From assembly GCA_946998115.1 (NCBI GenBank), contig CAMPYB010000010.1, positions 1 through 37,837 on the forward strand: a stretch of DNA of 37,837 nt, in the 5' to 3' direction. Both the position numbers and the translations under genes were made by a program. The stretch is from an uncultured Actinomyces sp. Lineage in GTDB: Bacteria > Actinomycetota > Actinomycetes > Actinomycetales > Actinomycetaceae. Below, piece by piece: positions 25,693 to 34,490 of this stretch. Under the pieces are notes generated by a model that was given only the letters and a program-made list of their open reading frames with translations, ran no database searches and had not been told where the DNA came from. Within the stretch, counting starts at the first letter, position 1. Each line of letters begins with the position of its first letter.

Positions 25693-25737
25693 TGTGGATA
25701 ATTATTTTTATTAATTACTATATGCTAGTTATCCACA
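25693..25737. promoter_or_regulatory. Two perfect DnaA boxes in inverted orientation
   Basis: TGTGGATAA (25693-25701) and TTATCCACA (25729-25737) are perfect inverted copies of the strong DnaA box, separated by 27 nt of almost pure A/T. They occupy the 95-nt gap between rdgB and uvrD2. They can also pair as a 9-bp RNA hairpin. A TATAAT-like box lies at about 25750, between the boxes and the uvrD2 ATG, so DnaA bound here could act on the uvrD2 promoter. The window contains no dnaA, dnaN or other origin genes. Confidence 0.6.
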
Positions 25738-25787
25738 AATTTATATTTTTATAATATAAATATTATTTTTAAGGTTATAGTTGCTAT

Positions 25788-27773
25788 ATGGAAAATGCAG
25801 AATATTTATTAGAAGATTTGGATTTGCAACAACGTGAAGTTGCTACTACTTTTTCTAGTCCTGTTTGTGTGTTAGCAGGAGCAGGTACTGGAAAAACTAG
25901 AGCTATTACATATAGGATTGCTTATGCTATAAGTAAAGGTATTTATAGATCTGATAATGTATTAGCTCTTACTTTTACAACTAAAGCCGCTTTTGAGATG
26001 AAAGAAAGACTTAGTTCGCTCGGTGTGCCAAATGTGACTGCTAAAACTTTCCATAGTGCAGCTTTAAGCCAGTTAAAAGAAATATGGCCTGAAGTAATGA
26101 AATATGATTTACCAAGGGTTTTAGAGAATAAATCAAATGTAATAGCAATTGTGTTTAATGCTTTAAATTTGTCTCTGAATCCTGATGTTATGCGAGATGT
26201 AATAGCTGAGATTGAATGGGCAAAAGTGTCTTTGATATCTATTGAAGATTATGCTGATACAGTTTTGTCTATGAATAGAAAACTCCCTCATAATAAAACG
26301 GCTTATGAGATTCAAAGAATATTTCAATGTTATGAAAAAACAAAAGTAGAAATGGGTGTTATTGATTTTGAAGATATTTTAGTTCTTTTAATTGGCATTT
26401 TTAAAATATATCCTGATGTTTTAAATGAAATACGCAAAAGATATAGGTATTTTATTGTAGATGAGTATCAGGATGTGTCTTTGTTGCAGCAGGTTTTATT
26501 GGATTTATGGGTGAAAGATTCTAATAATTTATGTGTTGTTGGAGATGCATGTCAAACTATCTATTCTTTTGCTGGTGCAAGTCCTTCGTTTTTACTTGAT
26601 TTTACAACTCGGTATGCTAATTCTAAAAAAATCATTTTGAATAAAAATTATCGTTGCGGAGCAGATATTATAAAATTAGCTAATAACATTGCTACAAATA
26701 TTACATATGAAGGTAATAAAGTTGATTCGATAGCATTGCAAGTTATGAAAGATAGTGATTTACCTGTTGAATATATGGATTGTTTTTCAAAACAACATGA
26801 AGCAGAGCTTGTTTCTTTAAAAGTTGAAGAACTGTTGAAAAAAGGTGTTGATAGTAAAAATATAGCAATATTGTATAGAACTAATAGTCAATCGCAAAGT
26901 TTTGAAGAATATTTATCTGCTAAAGGTATTAAATTTTATTTAAAAAATGATAATAATTTTTTTGAAAAGAGAGAAATTTTATATGCATTGAAGAGTATAA
27001 AAGATATTGCTAAAAGCACTCCAAATGAAGATACGATGACTATAGTAGAAAATGTTATAAGATCATTAGGATGGTCTGAGACTCATAGTGATTTTACAGG
27101 GGAAGCTAAAGAAAAATGGGATAATTTAAATATTTTAAGAAATATTGCTGTAAATCAGAAAGATACTTTTTATAAGATTTTAGACTTTTATAACTATTTG
27201 TATTATATGATGAAAGAAAAAATACAAGTTGAAAAGGATGCAGTAGTATTATCTTCTTTACACGCTTGTAAAGGATTAGAGTGGGATTATGTGTTCTTAG
27301 TCGGTATTCAAGAGGGACTTTTGCCCATATATTTGGCTAAAAATAACATTCAAATCGAAGATGAGCAAAGATTATTATATGTAGGTGTGACTAGAGCTAG
27401 AAAAAAATTATATATAAGTAAATTTTTAGACTCTAAAAATAATAAAGATAATACCTGTCGTTTTTTGCGTGATTATTGGAAAAATTCTATTTTAGAAAAA
27501 ATAGATGTTCAAAAGAATATTTCTAAAGATTTTTATGATACGAATACTGAAAATACAATAAAATTATACGAAGAATTAAAAGCTTGGAGAAAAAAAGTTG
27601 CAAACGAATATAAAATGGATAGTTACAAAGTAATTACTGATAAAGCATTGCAATCTATAAGTATTGCTAAACCTAACAGAATATTTACATTAGGAATAAT
27701 TAAAGGTGTTAGTAAAGTAGTAGTAAAAAAATATGGAAGAGATATATTAAAAATAATTAAAAAATATATTTGA
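25788..27773 (+). CDS. uvrD2: SF1 DNA helicase with HRDC domain (UvrD2-like)
   Basis: ATP-dependent 3'-5' DNA helicase of the UvrD/PcrA group (661 aa). Motif Q/N-term LDLQQREVA, Walker A AGAGTGKTR, motif Ia LTFTTKAAFEM, motif II VDEYQDVS, motif III VVGDACQTIYSFAGA, motif IV NYRCG, motif V SSLHACKGLEWDYVFLVG and motif VI YVGVTRARKKLY are all present. The last 70 or so residues (LYEELKAWRKKVANEYKMD onward) form an HRDC domain, typical of actinobacterial UvrD2. The four-cysteine motif that links helicase core and HRDC in mycobacterial UvrD2 is absent. No good Shine-Dalgarno sequence precedes the ATG, and paired DnaA boxes lie upstream. It probably acts in replication-linked repair; the exact role is unknown. 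Confidence 0.9.
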   Translation: MENAEYLLEDLDLQQREVATTFSSPVCVLAGAGTGKTRAITYRIAYAISKGIYRSDNVLALTFTTKAAFEMKERLSSLGVPNVTAKTFHSAALSQLKEIWPEVMKYDLPRVLENKSNVIAIVFNALNLSLNPDVMRDVIAEIEWAKVSLISIEDYADTVLSMNRKLPHNKTAYEIQRIFQCYEKTKVEMGVIDFEDILVLLIGIFKIYPDVLNEIRKRYRYFIVDEYQDVSLLQQVLLDLWVKDSNNLCVVGDACQTIYSFAGASPSFLLDFTTRYANSKKIILNKNYRCGADIIKLANNIATNITYEGNKVDSIALQVMKDSDLPVEYMDCFSKQHEAELVSLKVEELLKKGVDSKNIAILYRTNSQSQSFEEYLSAKGIKFYLKNDNNFFEKREILYALKSIKDIAKSTPNEDTMTIVENVIRSLGWSETHSDFTGEAKEKWDNLNILRNIAVNQKDTFYKILDFYNYLYYMMKEKIQVEKDAVVLSSLHACKGLEWDYVFLVGIQEGLLPIYLAKNNIQIEDEQRLLYVGVTRARKKLYISKFLDSKNNKDNTCRFLRDYWKNSILEKIDVQKNISKDFYDTNTENTIKLYEELKAWRKKVANEYKMDSYKVITDKALQSISIAKPNRIFTLGIIKGVSKVVVKKYGRDILKIIKKYI

Positions 27774-27832
27774 CACCTATTTATAATAGATATCATTTAT
27801 AATTGGTATGTAAAAATAAGTTCTAAGGCCTT

Positions 27833-27872
27833 TATAATGTATACTTTTAAAGGTAAATGCAAATATGGAAGA
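27833..27872 (+). promoter_or_regulatory. pyrH -10 box and ribosome-binding site that decides the start
   Basis: TATAAT at 27833-27838 would start a transcript near 27845. No convincing -35 is present. GGAAGA (27867-27872) lies 7 nt before the ATG at 27880 and overlaps the alternative ATG at 27865, favouring the downstream start. Confidence 0.4.
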
Positions 27873-27879
27873 TATAAAT

Positions 27880-28650
27880 ATGAGTACTAGTGGCACAGAA
27901 ACTATTAAGCCTACTTCTGATATTAAAAATAACTCTAAGAGACGTGTACTTTTGAAATTATCTGGAGAAGTATTCGGCGGTGGAAAAATTGGAATTGACG
28001 CTACAGTTGTTTCTTCAATAGCTAATCAAATTGCTGATGCTGTACGCGCAGGTGTACAAGTTGCTGTTGTCGTTGGTGGAGGAAATTTGTTTAGAGGTGC
28101 GCAACTTTCTAAACATGGTTTTGACAGAGCTAGGGCTGATTATATGGGAATGCTGGGCACTGTTATAAATGCATTGGCTTTGCAAGATTTTCTCGAACAA
28201 GCAGGTATAATTACTCGTGTGCAAACAGCTATTCCTATGATGCAAGTTAGCGAAGCTTATATTCCTCTCAGAGCTATTAGACATATGGAAAAAGGGCGTG
28301 TAGTTGTTTTTGGAGCTGGTGCAGGTATGCCATATTTTTCTACAGATACAGTTTCAGCTCAAAGAGCATTGGAAACGCATTGTAATGAATTGCTTGTAGC
28401 TAAAAATGGTGTTGATGGTGTTTATACTGCTGATCCGAAAAAAGATAAAAATGCTGTGAAGCTAGATTATTTGACATATGCAGATGCACTATCTAAGAGC
28501 TTATCAGTAGTAGATGCTGCGGCATTTTCACTATGTATGGATAATGGTCTTAATATGCGTATTTTTGGTATGCTTGAACCTGGTAATGTAACTAGTGCTT
28601 TACTGGGTGAAAAAATAGGAACTTTAGTTTCAAAATCTTTTAAGGAGTAA
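27880..28650 (+). CDS. pyrH: UMP kinase
   Basis: Phosphorylates UMP to UDP; bacterial hexameric enzyme of the amino-acid-kinase fold. Signatures are RRVLLKLSGEVFGG at the ATP site, VVVGGGNLFRG, GMLGTVINALALQDFLE, FGAGAGMPYFSTDT and VDGVYTADPKK. I start at 27880 (256 aa) because of the Shine-Dalgarno sequence 7 nt upstream; starting at 27865 would add MEDIN. The first 20 residues are a low-complexity Thr/Ser/Lys extension before the conserved core. The gene opens a compact operon; frr follows after 2 nt. Confidence 0.95.
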   Translation: MSTSGTETIKPTSDIKNNSKRRVLLKLSGEVFGGGKIGIDATVVSSIANQIADAVRAGVQVAVVVGGGNLFRGAQLSKHGFDRARADYMGMLGTVINALALQDFLEQAGIITRVQTAIPMMQVSEAYIPLRAIRHMEKGRVVVFGAGAGMPYFSTDTVSAQRALETHCNELLVAKNGVDGVYTADPKKDKNAVKLDYLTYADALSKSLSVVDAAAFSLCMDNGLNMRIFGMLEPGNVTSALLGEKIGTLVSKSFKE

Positions 28651-28652
28651 CA

Positions 28653-29210
28653 TTGATTGATGAAATATTGATTGACGCTGATGAAAAAATGACTAAAGCT
28701 ATTGAACATACTAGGGAAGAATTCTCTAATATCCGTACAGGACGTGCAAATGTTGCTATGTTTTCCTCAATTATGGTTGAATATTATGGCACGTTAACAC
28801 CATTACAGCAACTTGCTTCTTTTAACATTCCGGAAGCTCGTACAGTTATAGTAACTCCTTTCGATAAGTCAGCTACAAATGATATTATAAAAGCTATCCG
28901 TGAATCAGATTTAGGTGTAAATCCAACTGACGATGGACAAGTGATAAGAGTTGCTTTGCCGATATTGACTGAGGATAGACGTAAAGAATATGTTAAGTTG
29001 GCTAAAACTAAAGCTGAAGAATCTAGAGTTGCTGTTCGTGGAATAAGACGTAAACTTAAGGATTCATTAGATAAAATGAAAAAAGATGGTTTAGCAGGTG
29101 AAGATGAAATTACTCGTGGTGAAAAAGAGTTAGAATCTGTAACGAAAAAATATATTGAGTCTATTGATTCAATATTGGCTGCTAAAGAAGCTGATTTACT
29201 TAAAATATGA
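28653..29210 (+). CDS. frr: Ribosome recycling factor
   Basis: Splits post-termination ribosomes together with EF-G. The 185-aa product matches the family throughout: DADEKMTKAIEHTREEFSNI, RTGRANVAMFSSIMVEYYG, TPLQQLASFNIPEARTVIV, the PFDKSA hinge and the helical C-terminus ending KEADLLKI. The start codon is TTG at 28653, supported by AAGGAG 6 nt upstream that overlaps the pyrH stop. This gives tight coupling to pyrH. Confidence 0.95.
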   Translation: MIDEILIDADEKMTKAIEHTREEFSNIRTGRANVAMFSSIMVEYYGTLTPLQQLASFNIPEARTVIVTPFDKSATNDIIKAIRESDLGVNPTDDGQVIRVALPILTEDRRKEYVKLAKTKAEESRVAVRGIRRKLKDSLDKMKKDGLAGEDEITRGEKELESVTKKYIESIDSILAAKEADLLKI

Positions 29211-29213
29211 GGT

Positions 29214-30107
29214 TTGAGTTTTAAATTGACTAAATATGCAAAAATAGTTCAAAATTTATTGAATCCGCCTGCTACAACAACTAATCATCGTCAACTACCG
29301 CCTACAGGTAAAGCAGGACGTAATTTACCTGCAGCTATTTCAGTAGGTGTTGTATTGGCGGGATTAGTTGTATTGTTCCTATTATATTTGCCTGTAGGTT
29401 TTGTATTTTTCGTGATATTTGCTGTAATTTTGGCTATATACGAGTTCGCTAGTGCTGTAAAAAATAAAAGTATAAATTTGCCTATGTTACCGATGATAAC
29501 TGGTAGTGTGGGAATGGGGATATGTGCTTATATTTTAAACCCTCAAGCAGTGCTCGTTGCATATTTTTGCGCGTTGATAGTGATTGCGTTATGGATATTT
29601 TTGGAAAAACATCACGAAAATTATCTTGAGACAATATCAGTTTCAGTATTAGGAATGACTTGGATTAGTTTACTTTCATCATTTGTAATAATGATATTAA
29701 ATCGACCTATGGGAAATTATTTAGTAATAATTTTCATATTAATGGTTATTGCTAGTGATACAGGTGGGTATGTTTTTGGTGTAATTTTTGGAAAACATCC
29801 TATGAGTAAAAAAATTAGTCCAAATAAGTCTTGGGAAGGATTCATTGGTTCTTTAATTTGCGGATCTGTATCTTCTATATTCTTATTACATTATATTGGT
29901 ATTTCTTACATAAATTCGGCACTTATAGCAATAGTTACAACAATTGTGGCAGTAATTGGTGATTTATGTGAATCTTTAATTAAACGTGATTTAAAAATAA
30001 AAGATATGGGGCATATATTACCAGGTCATGGTGGCGTATTAGACAGAGTCGATGCAATATTAATAGCTTCTATACCATATATCACAATATTATTTTTTAT
30101 AAGGTAG
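29214..30107 (+). CDS. cdsA: Phosphatidate cytidylyltransferase (CDP-diglyceride synthase)
   Basis: Integral membrane enzyme that makes CDP-diacylglycerol from phosphatidic acid and CTP, the branch point of phospholipid synthesis. The C-terminal signature is clear: LIKRDLKIKDMGHILPGHGG followed by LDRVDAI. About eight hydrophobic segments follow an N-terminal cytoplasmic stretch of roughly 40 residues rich in Pro and Thr, a form common in actinobacteria. The start is uncertain. TTG at 29214 lies only 1 nt after GAGG, which is too close, and an in-frame TTG at 29226 is 13 nt away from it. No ATG is available before the first membrane segment. Confidence 0.9.
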   Translation: MSFKLTKYAKIVQNLLNPPATTTNHRQLPPTGKAGRNLPAAISVGVVLAGLVVLFLLYLPVGFVFFVIFAVILAIYEFASAVKNKSINLPMLPMITGSVGMGICAYILNPQAVLVAYFCALIVIALWIFLEKHHENYLETISVSVLGMTWISLLSSFVIMILNRPMGNYLVIIFILMVIASDTGGYVFGVIFGKHPMSKKISPNKSWEGFIGSLICGSVSSIFLLHYIGISYINSALIAIVTTIVAVIGDLCESLIKRDLKIKDMGHILPGHGGVLDRVDAILIASIPYITILFFIR

Positions 30108-30110
30108 ATT

Positions 30111-31316
30111 ATGGATAAAAAATATGTAGCCTATAATTCTAATATACAGGTCAAGCCGACAGATCAATTACCAGAAGGTGCAACGAGTGCAGATGCTAAA
30201 CCAGTTGTGACTTTTGTTCCACAAAGAAGAGGTAAGCCACCAGCTCATTTAGTAGATTTTCCTATGAGCGAGCGTAAACAATATGCTCGTGAACAAGGAT
30301 ATGCATCTTTCAGAATAGATCAGCTTTCAAGGCATTATTTTTCGCATTATATAACTGATCCTAAAATGATGACTGATATTTCACAGTCGGAAGGTGAAAA
30401 AATAACAAGTATTTTTTTTCCATCACTTTTAAAAGAAATTAGAACGCTTACTGCTGATAAAGGAAAAACAATAAAACAACTTTGGCAAATGTTTGATGGT
30501 GCCAGGGTTGAGTCAGTTTTAATGGGATACAAAGATAGAACTACTTTGTGTATTTCTTCACAAGCTGGTTGTGGTATGGGATGTCCTTTCTGCGCTACTG
30601 GTCAAATGGGGCTTACTCGTAATTTATCTACAGCTGAGATAATAGAACAAGTACGTCTTGCAAATTTAGCTTGTAAAAATGGGTTTTTACCTGGTGCTGA
30701 AAGAGTTACAAACATTGTGTTCATGGGAATGGGCGAGCCTATGGCTAATTATAAAAACATGGTGCAAGCTTTACATTGCCTAATAGATGATGTTCCTAAC
30801 GGTTTCGGAATGAGTGCCAGAAATATAACTGTTTCCACAGTTGGGCTTGTGCCTGCTATAAATAAGCTTGCAAAAGAGAAGCTACCAGTAACATTGGCTA
30901 TTTCTTTACATGCTCCTGATGATGAATTGAGAGACGATCTTATACCTATAAATTCTCGTTTCAAAGTTGGACAACTTTTAGATGCTGCTAGAAATTATTT
31001 TGAAGTTACTGGCAGAAGAGTGTCGATAGAGTACGCTTTAATTAAGAATATGAATGATCATGGGTTTAGAGCGCAATTATTAGCAGATGAATTAAATAAA
31101 AGAGGCAGAGGATGGGCGCACGTAAATCCTATACCATTAAATCCAACACCAGGGTCAATATGGACTGCAAGTGACAAAGATGTACAAGAACTTTTTGTGA
31201 AAATATTGCGTAATAATGGAATATCAACGACAATAAGAGATACTCGAGGTAGTGATATCGACGGCGCATGTGGGCAATTAGCTGCTGAAGTTTTACGACA
31301 GGAGTCCAAAAAATGA
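30111..31316 (+). CDS. rlmN: 23S rRNA (adenine2503-C2)-methyltransferase / tRNA A37 methyltransferase
   Basis: Radical SAM enzyme that methylates C2 of A2503 in 23S rRNA and A37 of some tRNAs. The [4Fe-4S] cluster cysteines are C154, C158 and C161 in CGMGCPFC. The two further reactive cysteines are C147 (LCISSQ) and C387 (GACGQ), matching C118 and C355 of E. coli RlmN. GMGEPMANY is the other radical SAM landmark. At 401 aa it is slightly long, with about 40 extra N-terminal residues. The ATG has AAGG 6 nt upstream and follows the cdsA stop by 3 nt. Its stop overlaps the next start (ATGA). Confidence 0.95.
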   Translation: MDKKYVAYNSNIQVKPTDQLPEGATSADAKPVVTFVPQRRGKPPAHLVDFPMSERKQYAREQGYASFRIDQLSRHYFSHYITDPKMMTDISQSEGEKITSIFFPSLLKEIRTLTADKGKTIKQLWQMFDGARVESVLMGYKDRTTLCISSQAGCGMGCPFCATGQMGLTRNLSTAEIIEQVRLANLACKNGFLPGAERVTNIVFMGMGEPMANYKNMVQALHCLIDDVPNGFGMSARNITVSTVGLVPAINKLAKEKLPVTLAISLHAPDDELRDDLIPINSRFKVGQLLDAARNYFEVTGRRVSIEYALIKNMNDHGFRAQLLADELNKRGRGWAHVNPIPLNPTPGSIWTASDKDVQELFVKILRNNGISTTIRDTRGSDIDGACGQLAAEVLRQESKK

Positions 31317-31870
31317 GTAAAAATATGTTCGACAGAGTTAGTTTCCTCAAAAAAGGATATGACTGTGAACAGGTGGATGAATTTTTCACTAATGCTAAGA
31401 TTTCGTATGAAAATAGTAATAGTCCTATTGAGTTCACTGCTAAAAAAGTAAGAGAAGTTGTATTCGATGAAAAGTATCGAGGATATTCACATCATGAAGT
31501 TGATGCGGCTTTAGATCGCCTTGAATCTGCGTTTTTGCAAAGAGAAAGAGCTGATCATGTATCTGTCAATGGTCAACAAGCATGGTTAGATTTAGTAGCT
31601 GAACGTGCTACTACACTATATCCGCGTTTACGTAGACCTCAAGGTGAAAAATTTTCTCACCCGACAGGTAGAGAAATTGGTTATTCTTGTGAAGAAGTTG
31701 ATGAATTCTTATCAAAATTAGCTGATTTTTTTGATGATAAATCTACGCTTACAGTAGAACAAGCTAGATCAGTCATGTTTTCACCTGCACGTAGAAAAAA
31801 AGCGTATAAAGAAGGTCCAGTGGATGCATACATATGTAGAATAATTGAAGTTCTTCTTGCAATACAATAA
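31313..31870 (+). CDS. DivIVA-domain repeat protein
   Basis: Small 185-aa protein built almost wholly of DivIVA-type half-motifs. I count four copies of the pattern GY-x(3)-EVD-x(2)-L/F: GYDCEQVDEFF, GYSHHEVDAAL, GYSCEEVDEFL and a degenerate AYKEGPVDAYI. The odd copies are each followed by a linker with VREVVF or ARSVMF before the even copy. There is no long coiled coil as in true DivIVA/Wag31, so it is unlikely to be the polar scaffold itself. I recall that TIGRFAM describes such DivI1A-repeat proteins in actinobacteria; their function is unknown. It overlaps rlmN by 4 nt (ATGA) and its stop overlaps the dxr ribosome site. That fixes it in an envelope and isoprenoid operon and hints at a growth-related role. 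Confidence 0.85.
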   Translation: MSKNMFDRVSFLKKGYDCEQVDEFFTNAKISYENSNSPIEFTAKKVREVVFDEKYRGYSHHEVDAALDRLESAFLQRERADHVSVNGQQAWLDLVAERATTLYPRLRRPQGEKFSHPTGREIGYSCEEVDEFLSKLADFFDDKSTLTVEQARSVMFSPARRKKAYKEGPVDAYICRIIEVLLAIQ

Positions 31871-31880
31871 GGATTATGCT

Positions 31881-33086
31881 TTGTCAGAGTTGAAAAAAAA
31901 TATAATATTATTAGGATCTACAGGTTCTGTAGGAACACAAACTCTACAAGTAATTAGAAATAATTTAGATAAGTATTGTGTGCTGGCATTGTCTGCTGGG
32001 AGTAATATTAAGCTTTTATATGAGCAAATTATTGAATTCAAGCCAAAATTTGTTGCAATAGCAAATGCAGAATGTGGTTTAAAGCTGAAAAATAGCTTGG
32101 AAAGTTTAAATAATCCACCAGAAATATTTATAGGAAAAGATGCATCAACTAAAATTGCAATGTTAGACAGCAATGCTACTGTTGTAAATGCAATTACAGG
32201 TTCTGTAGGTTTGAAACCTACTATTGTTGCTTTAGAAAATGGTTCGCGTTTAGCTTTAGCTAATAAAGAATCATTAGTAATTGGTGGAAAAATAGTAAAA
32301 AATTCACAAAAATATCCTGCTCAAGTTGTGCCTGTAGATTCTGAGCATAGTGCTATATCGCAATGTTTAAATTCTGGAAAACATAATAAAGGCATGTGTG
32401 CGTATAAAGTGGATGGTACAACTGATGTTGAGCATATTATTTTAACAGCTTCAGGAGGTCCTTTTAGAGGATATAGTTTGGATTGTTTAAAAAAAGTTTC
32501 CGCAAAAGATGCTCTCAAACATCCAACTTGGAGTATGGGAAATTTTGTTACAATAAATTCTGCTACATTAATGAATAAAGGACTTGAAGTAATAGAAGCT
32601 CATCTTTTATTTGATATTGATATTAGAAATATAAAACCTGTTGTACATCCACAATCTATAGTTCATTCAATGGTATCTTTCAAAGATGGTTCGACAATTG
32701 CTCAAGCAAGTATTCCTGATATGAAAATACCTATTGCATTAGGGCTTTCAGCTCCGCAAAGATTAAATAAAGTTTTGCCACAAATAGATTTTACGATTCC
32801 GCAAAAATGGGAATTTTTACCTGTTGATAATGAAACATTTCCTGCTATAAATGTCGCTAAACAAGCGGTTGCTAATTCGGATACGCACGCTTGTGTTATG
32901 AATGCTAGTAATGAAGTGTGTGTACAAGCATTTTTAGATAATAAAATAGCCTTTTTAGATATTGTTTCTACTGTAATAAAAGTTTTGAATGAATATAATC
33001 CTATAACATGTGTTGATTATGAACAGCTGATAAGAATTGATAGTTGGGCTAGGAATAAAACAAAACAGATATTAGGAATAATATGA
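31881..33086 (+). CDS. dxr: 1-deoxy-D-xylulose 5-phosphate reductoisomerase
   Basis: Second enzyme of the MEP isoprenoid pathway, converting DXP to MEP with NADPH; target of fosmidomycin. NADPH-binding ILLGSTGSVGTQTL is at the N-terminus. Catalytic landmarks are ALANKESLV, VDSEHSAI, ASGGPF, MNKGLEVIEAH and HPQSIVHSM. I start at TTG 31881 (401 aa) because AAGGA lies 7 nt upstream and overlaps the preceding stop codon. The longer reading from 31845 would run inside the DivIVA-like gene and adds residues foreign to the family. The stop overlaps the next start by 4 nt. Confidence 0.94.
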   Translation: MSELKKNIILLGSTGSVGTQTLQVIRNNLDKYCVLALSAGSNIKLLYEQIIEFKPKFVAIANAECGLKLKNSLESLNNPPEIFIGKDASTKIAMLDSNATVVNAITGSVGLKPTIVALENGSRLALANKESLVIGGKIVKNSQKYPAQVVPVDSEHSAISQCLNSGKHNKGMCAYKVDGTTDVEHIILTASGGPFRGYSLDCLKKVSAKDALKHPTWSMGNFVTINSATLMNKGLEVIEAHLLFDIDIRNIKPVVHPQSIVHSMVSFKDGSTIAQASIPDMKIPIALGLSAPQRLNKVLPQIDFTIPQKWEFLPVDNETFPAINVAKQAVANSDTHACVMNASNEVCVQAFLDNKIAFLDIVSTVIKVLNEYNPITCVDYEQLIRIDSWARNKTKQILGII

Positions 33087-34399
33087 GTTTTATTATAGGA
33101 ATAGTTATATTTATTATTTCAATTTGTATATCTATATCTTTGCATGAGCTTGGACATTTTTATTTTGCAAAGAAATTTAATGCTTATGTAAGTGAATATA
33201 TGATTGGATTTGGTAAACTATTATGGTCTAAAAAGATAGGTGAAACTACTTACGGTGTAAAAGCAATATGGCTTGGTGGATACGTAAAAATTTTAGGCAT
33301 GTTTGCACCAAATGATAAAGCAAAGAAATATAATCGTAGAGGGCAAATGACACTTGCGCAATCATGTAGGCAAGAAAGTCTTATGCAATTGCCTGAAGAT
33401 AAAAGATATAGAGCTTTTTATCGTTTAACACCTTTTAAAAAAATAATAGTGCTGTTAGCAGGTCCAGCTACAAATTTATTTTTATGCATTTTAGCAGTTA
33501 TAATTGCTGTAAATTTTATCGGAATTGAACAGCCTACTTCTCAGATAGAAAAAGTTACCGATTGCATTTCACAAATGCAAATTAATAAAAAAGCTGATAA
33601 TAAACATAATTCTCGATCTGATATAAAGCAAATAGATCATAATAATGATAATTGTTTATTGAAAAGTCCTGCTAAGCTTGCTGGTTTAAAAAAATATGAT
33701 CAAATTATTGCTATAAATGATGTAAAAATTAAAACTTGGAAACAAATATCTACTATTATTTCTCATATTGATACATCTAAACCATTTGCTATAACTGTAC
33801 TTAGAAAACATAGGAATCAAGAAAAGAATCATTGGGAAAAGCATGATATTAACATTAAAGCGATAAAAACTAAATTAGGTGCAAAAATAGGCATTATTCC
33901 AAAGAAAGAGCGAACGCCTTTAAATCTAAGCGAAACATATAATCTTATTTCACAAATGGCTGATCAAACTTTAAATGTTGTTATAAAATTACCTGTTTCT
34001 GTATACAATGTTGGTTATGAATGGTTTTTAGGTAAACCAAGATCTCAAAATTCTTTAGCTTCAGTTGTTGGAGTAGCTAAAATATCAGGGGATATTGCTA
34101 GTTCTGATTATAGTTTTTTGGATAAAATTTCAGCTAATTTAATGTTATTTGCTTCTGTCAATATGGCTTTATTTATTTTTAATTTGATTCCTTTGACTCC
34201 ACTAGATGGTGGTCATATTGCAACAGCTATTTTTGAGAGTTTGAAAAGAAAATATTATAAATATGTTTTAGGGAAAAAATATGGGTATTTAGATAATGCT
34301 CAATTAATGCCTTTTACTTATATTGTTATAGGAATTTTCATTGCAATGACTATTTTTTTGATATTTGCAGATATCTTTAATCCAATAAAAATTACTTAA
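33083..34399 (+). CDS. M50 site-2 intramembrane metalloprotease (Rip1/RseP-like)
   Basis: Membrane zinc protease that cleaves transmembrane segments of anti-sigma factors or other signal proteins. The catalytic HELGH is at residues 21-25 in the first membrane helix, and the third ligand is D375 in TPLDGGH of a later helix. A periplasmic PDZ-like domain lies between (about residues 195-270), and about four membrane segments are visible. At 438 aa it is close to mycobacterial Rip1 (Rv2869c), which lies in the same dxr-rip1-ispG order. No obvious substrate, such as an anti-sigma factor, is in this window. The start overlaps the dxr stop (ATGA). Confidence 0.92.
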   Translation: MSFIIGIVIFIISICISISLHELGHFYFAKKFNAYVSEYMIGFGKLLWSKKIGETTYGVKAIWLGGYVKILGMFAPNDKAKKYNRRGQMTLAQSCRQESLMQLPEDKRYRAFYRLTPFKKIIVLLAGPATNLFLCILAVIIAVNFIGIEQPTSQIEKVTDCISQMQINKKADNKHNSRSDIKQIDHNNDNCLLKSPAKLAGLKKYDQIIAINDVKIKTWKQISTIISHIDTSKPFAITVLRKHRNQEKNHWEKHDINIKAIKTKLGAKIGIIPKKERTPLNLSETYNLISQMADQTLNVVIKLPVSVYNVGYEWFLGKPRSQNSLASVVGVAKISGDIASSDYSFLDKISANLMLFASVNMALFIFNLIPLTPLDGGHIATAIFESLKRKYYKYVLGKKYGYLDNAQLMPFTYIVIGIFIAMTIFLIFADIFNPIKIT

Positions 34400-34490
34400 A
34401 TTTATATTAAAAAATAGATAATAATTCTGTGTAAAAATATTTATATATAATATTAAAAATAAATATATGAATAAATAGTAAAAATACTAG

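Noticed and set aside
25693..25737. A replication origin
   Set aside because: Only two DnaA boxes and no dnaA, dnaN, gyrB or rpmH nearby; regulation or titration is more likely.
31845..31880. Longer dxr starting inside the DivIVA-like gene
   Set aside because: AAGGA placed 7 nt before TTG 31881 and the family N-terminus favour the shorter form.
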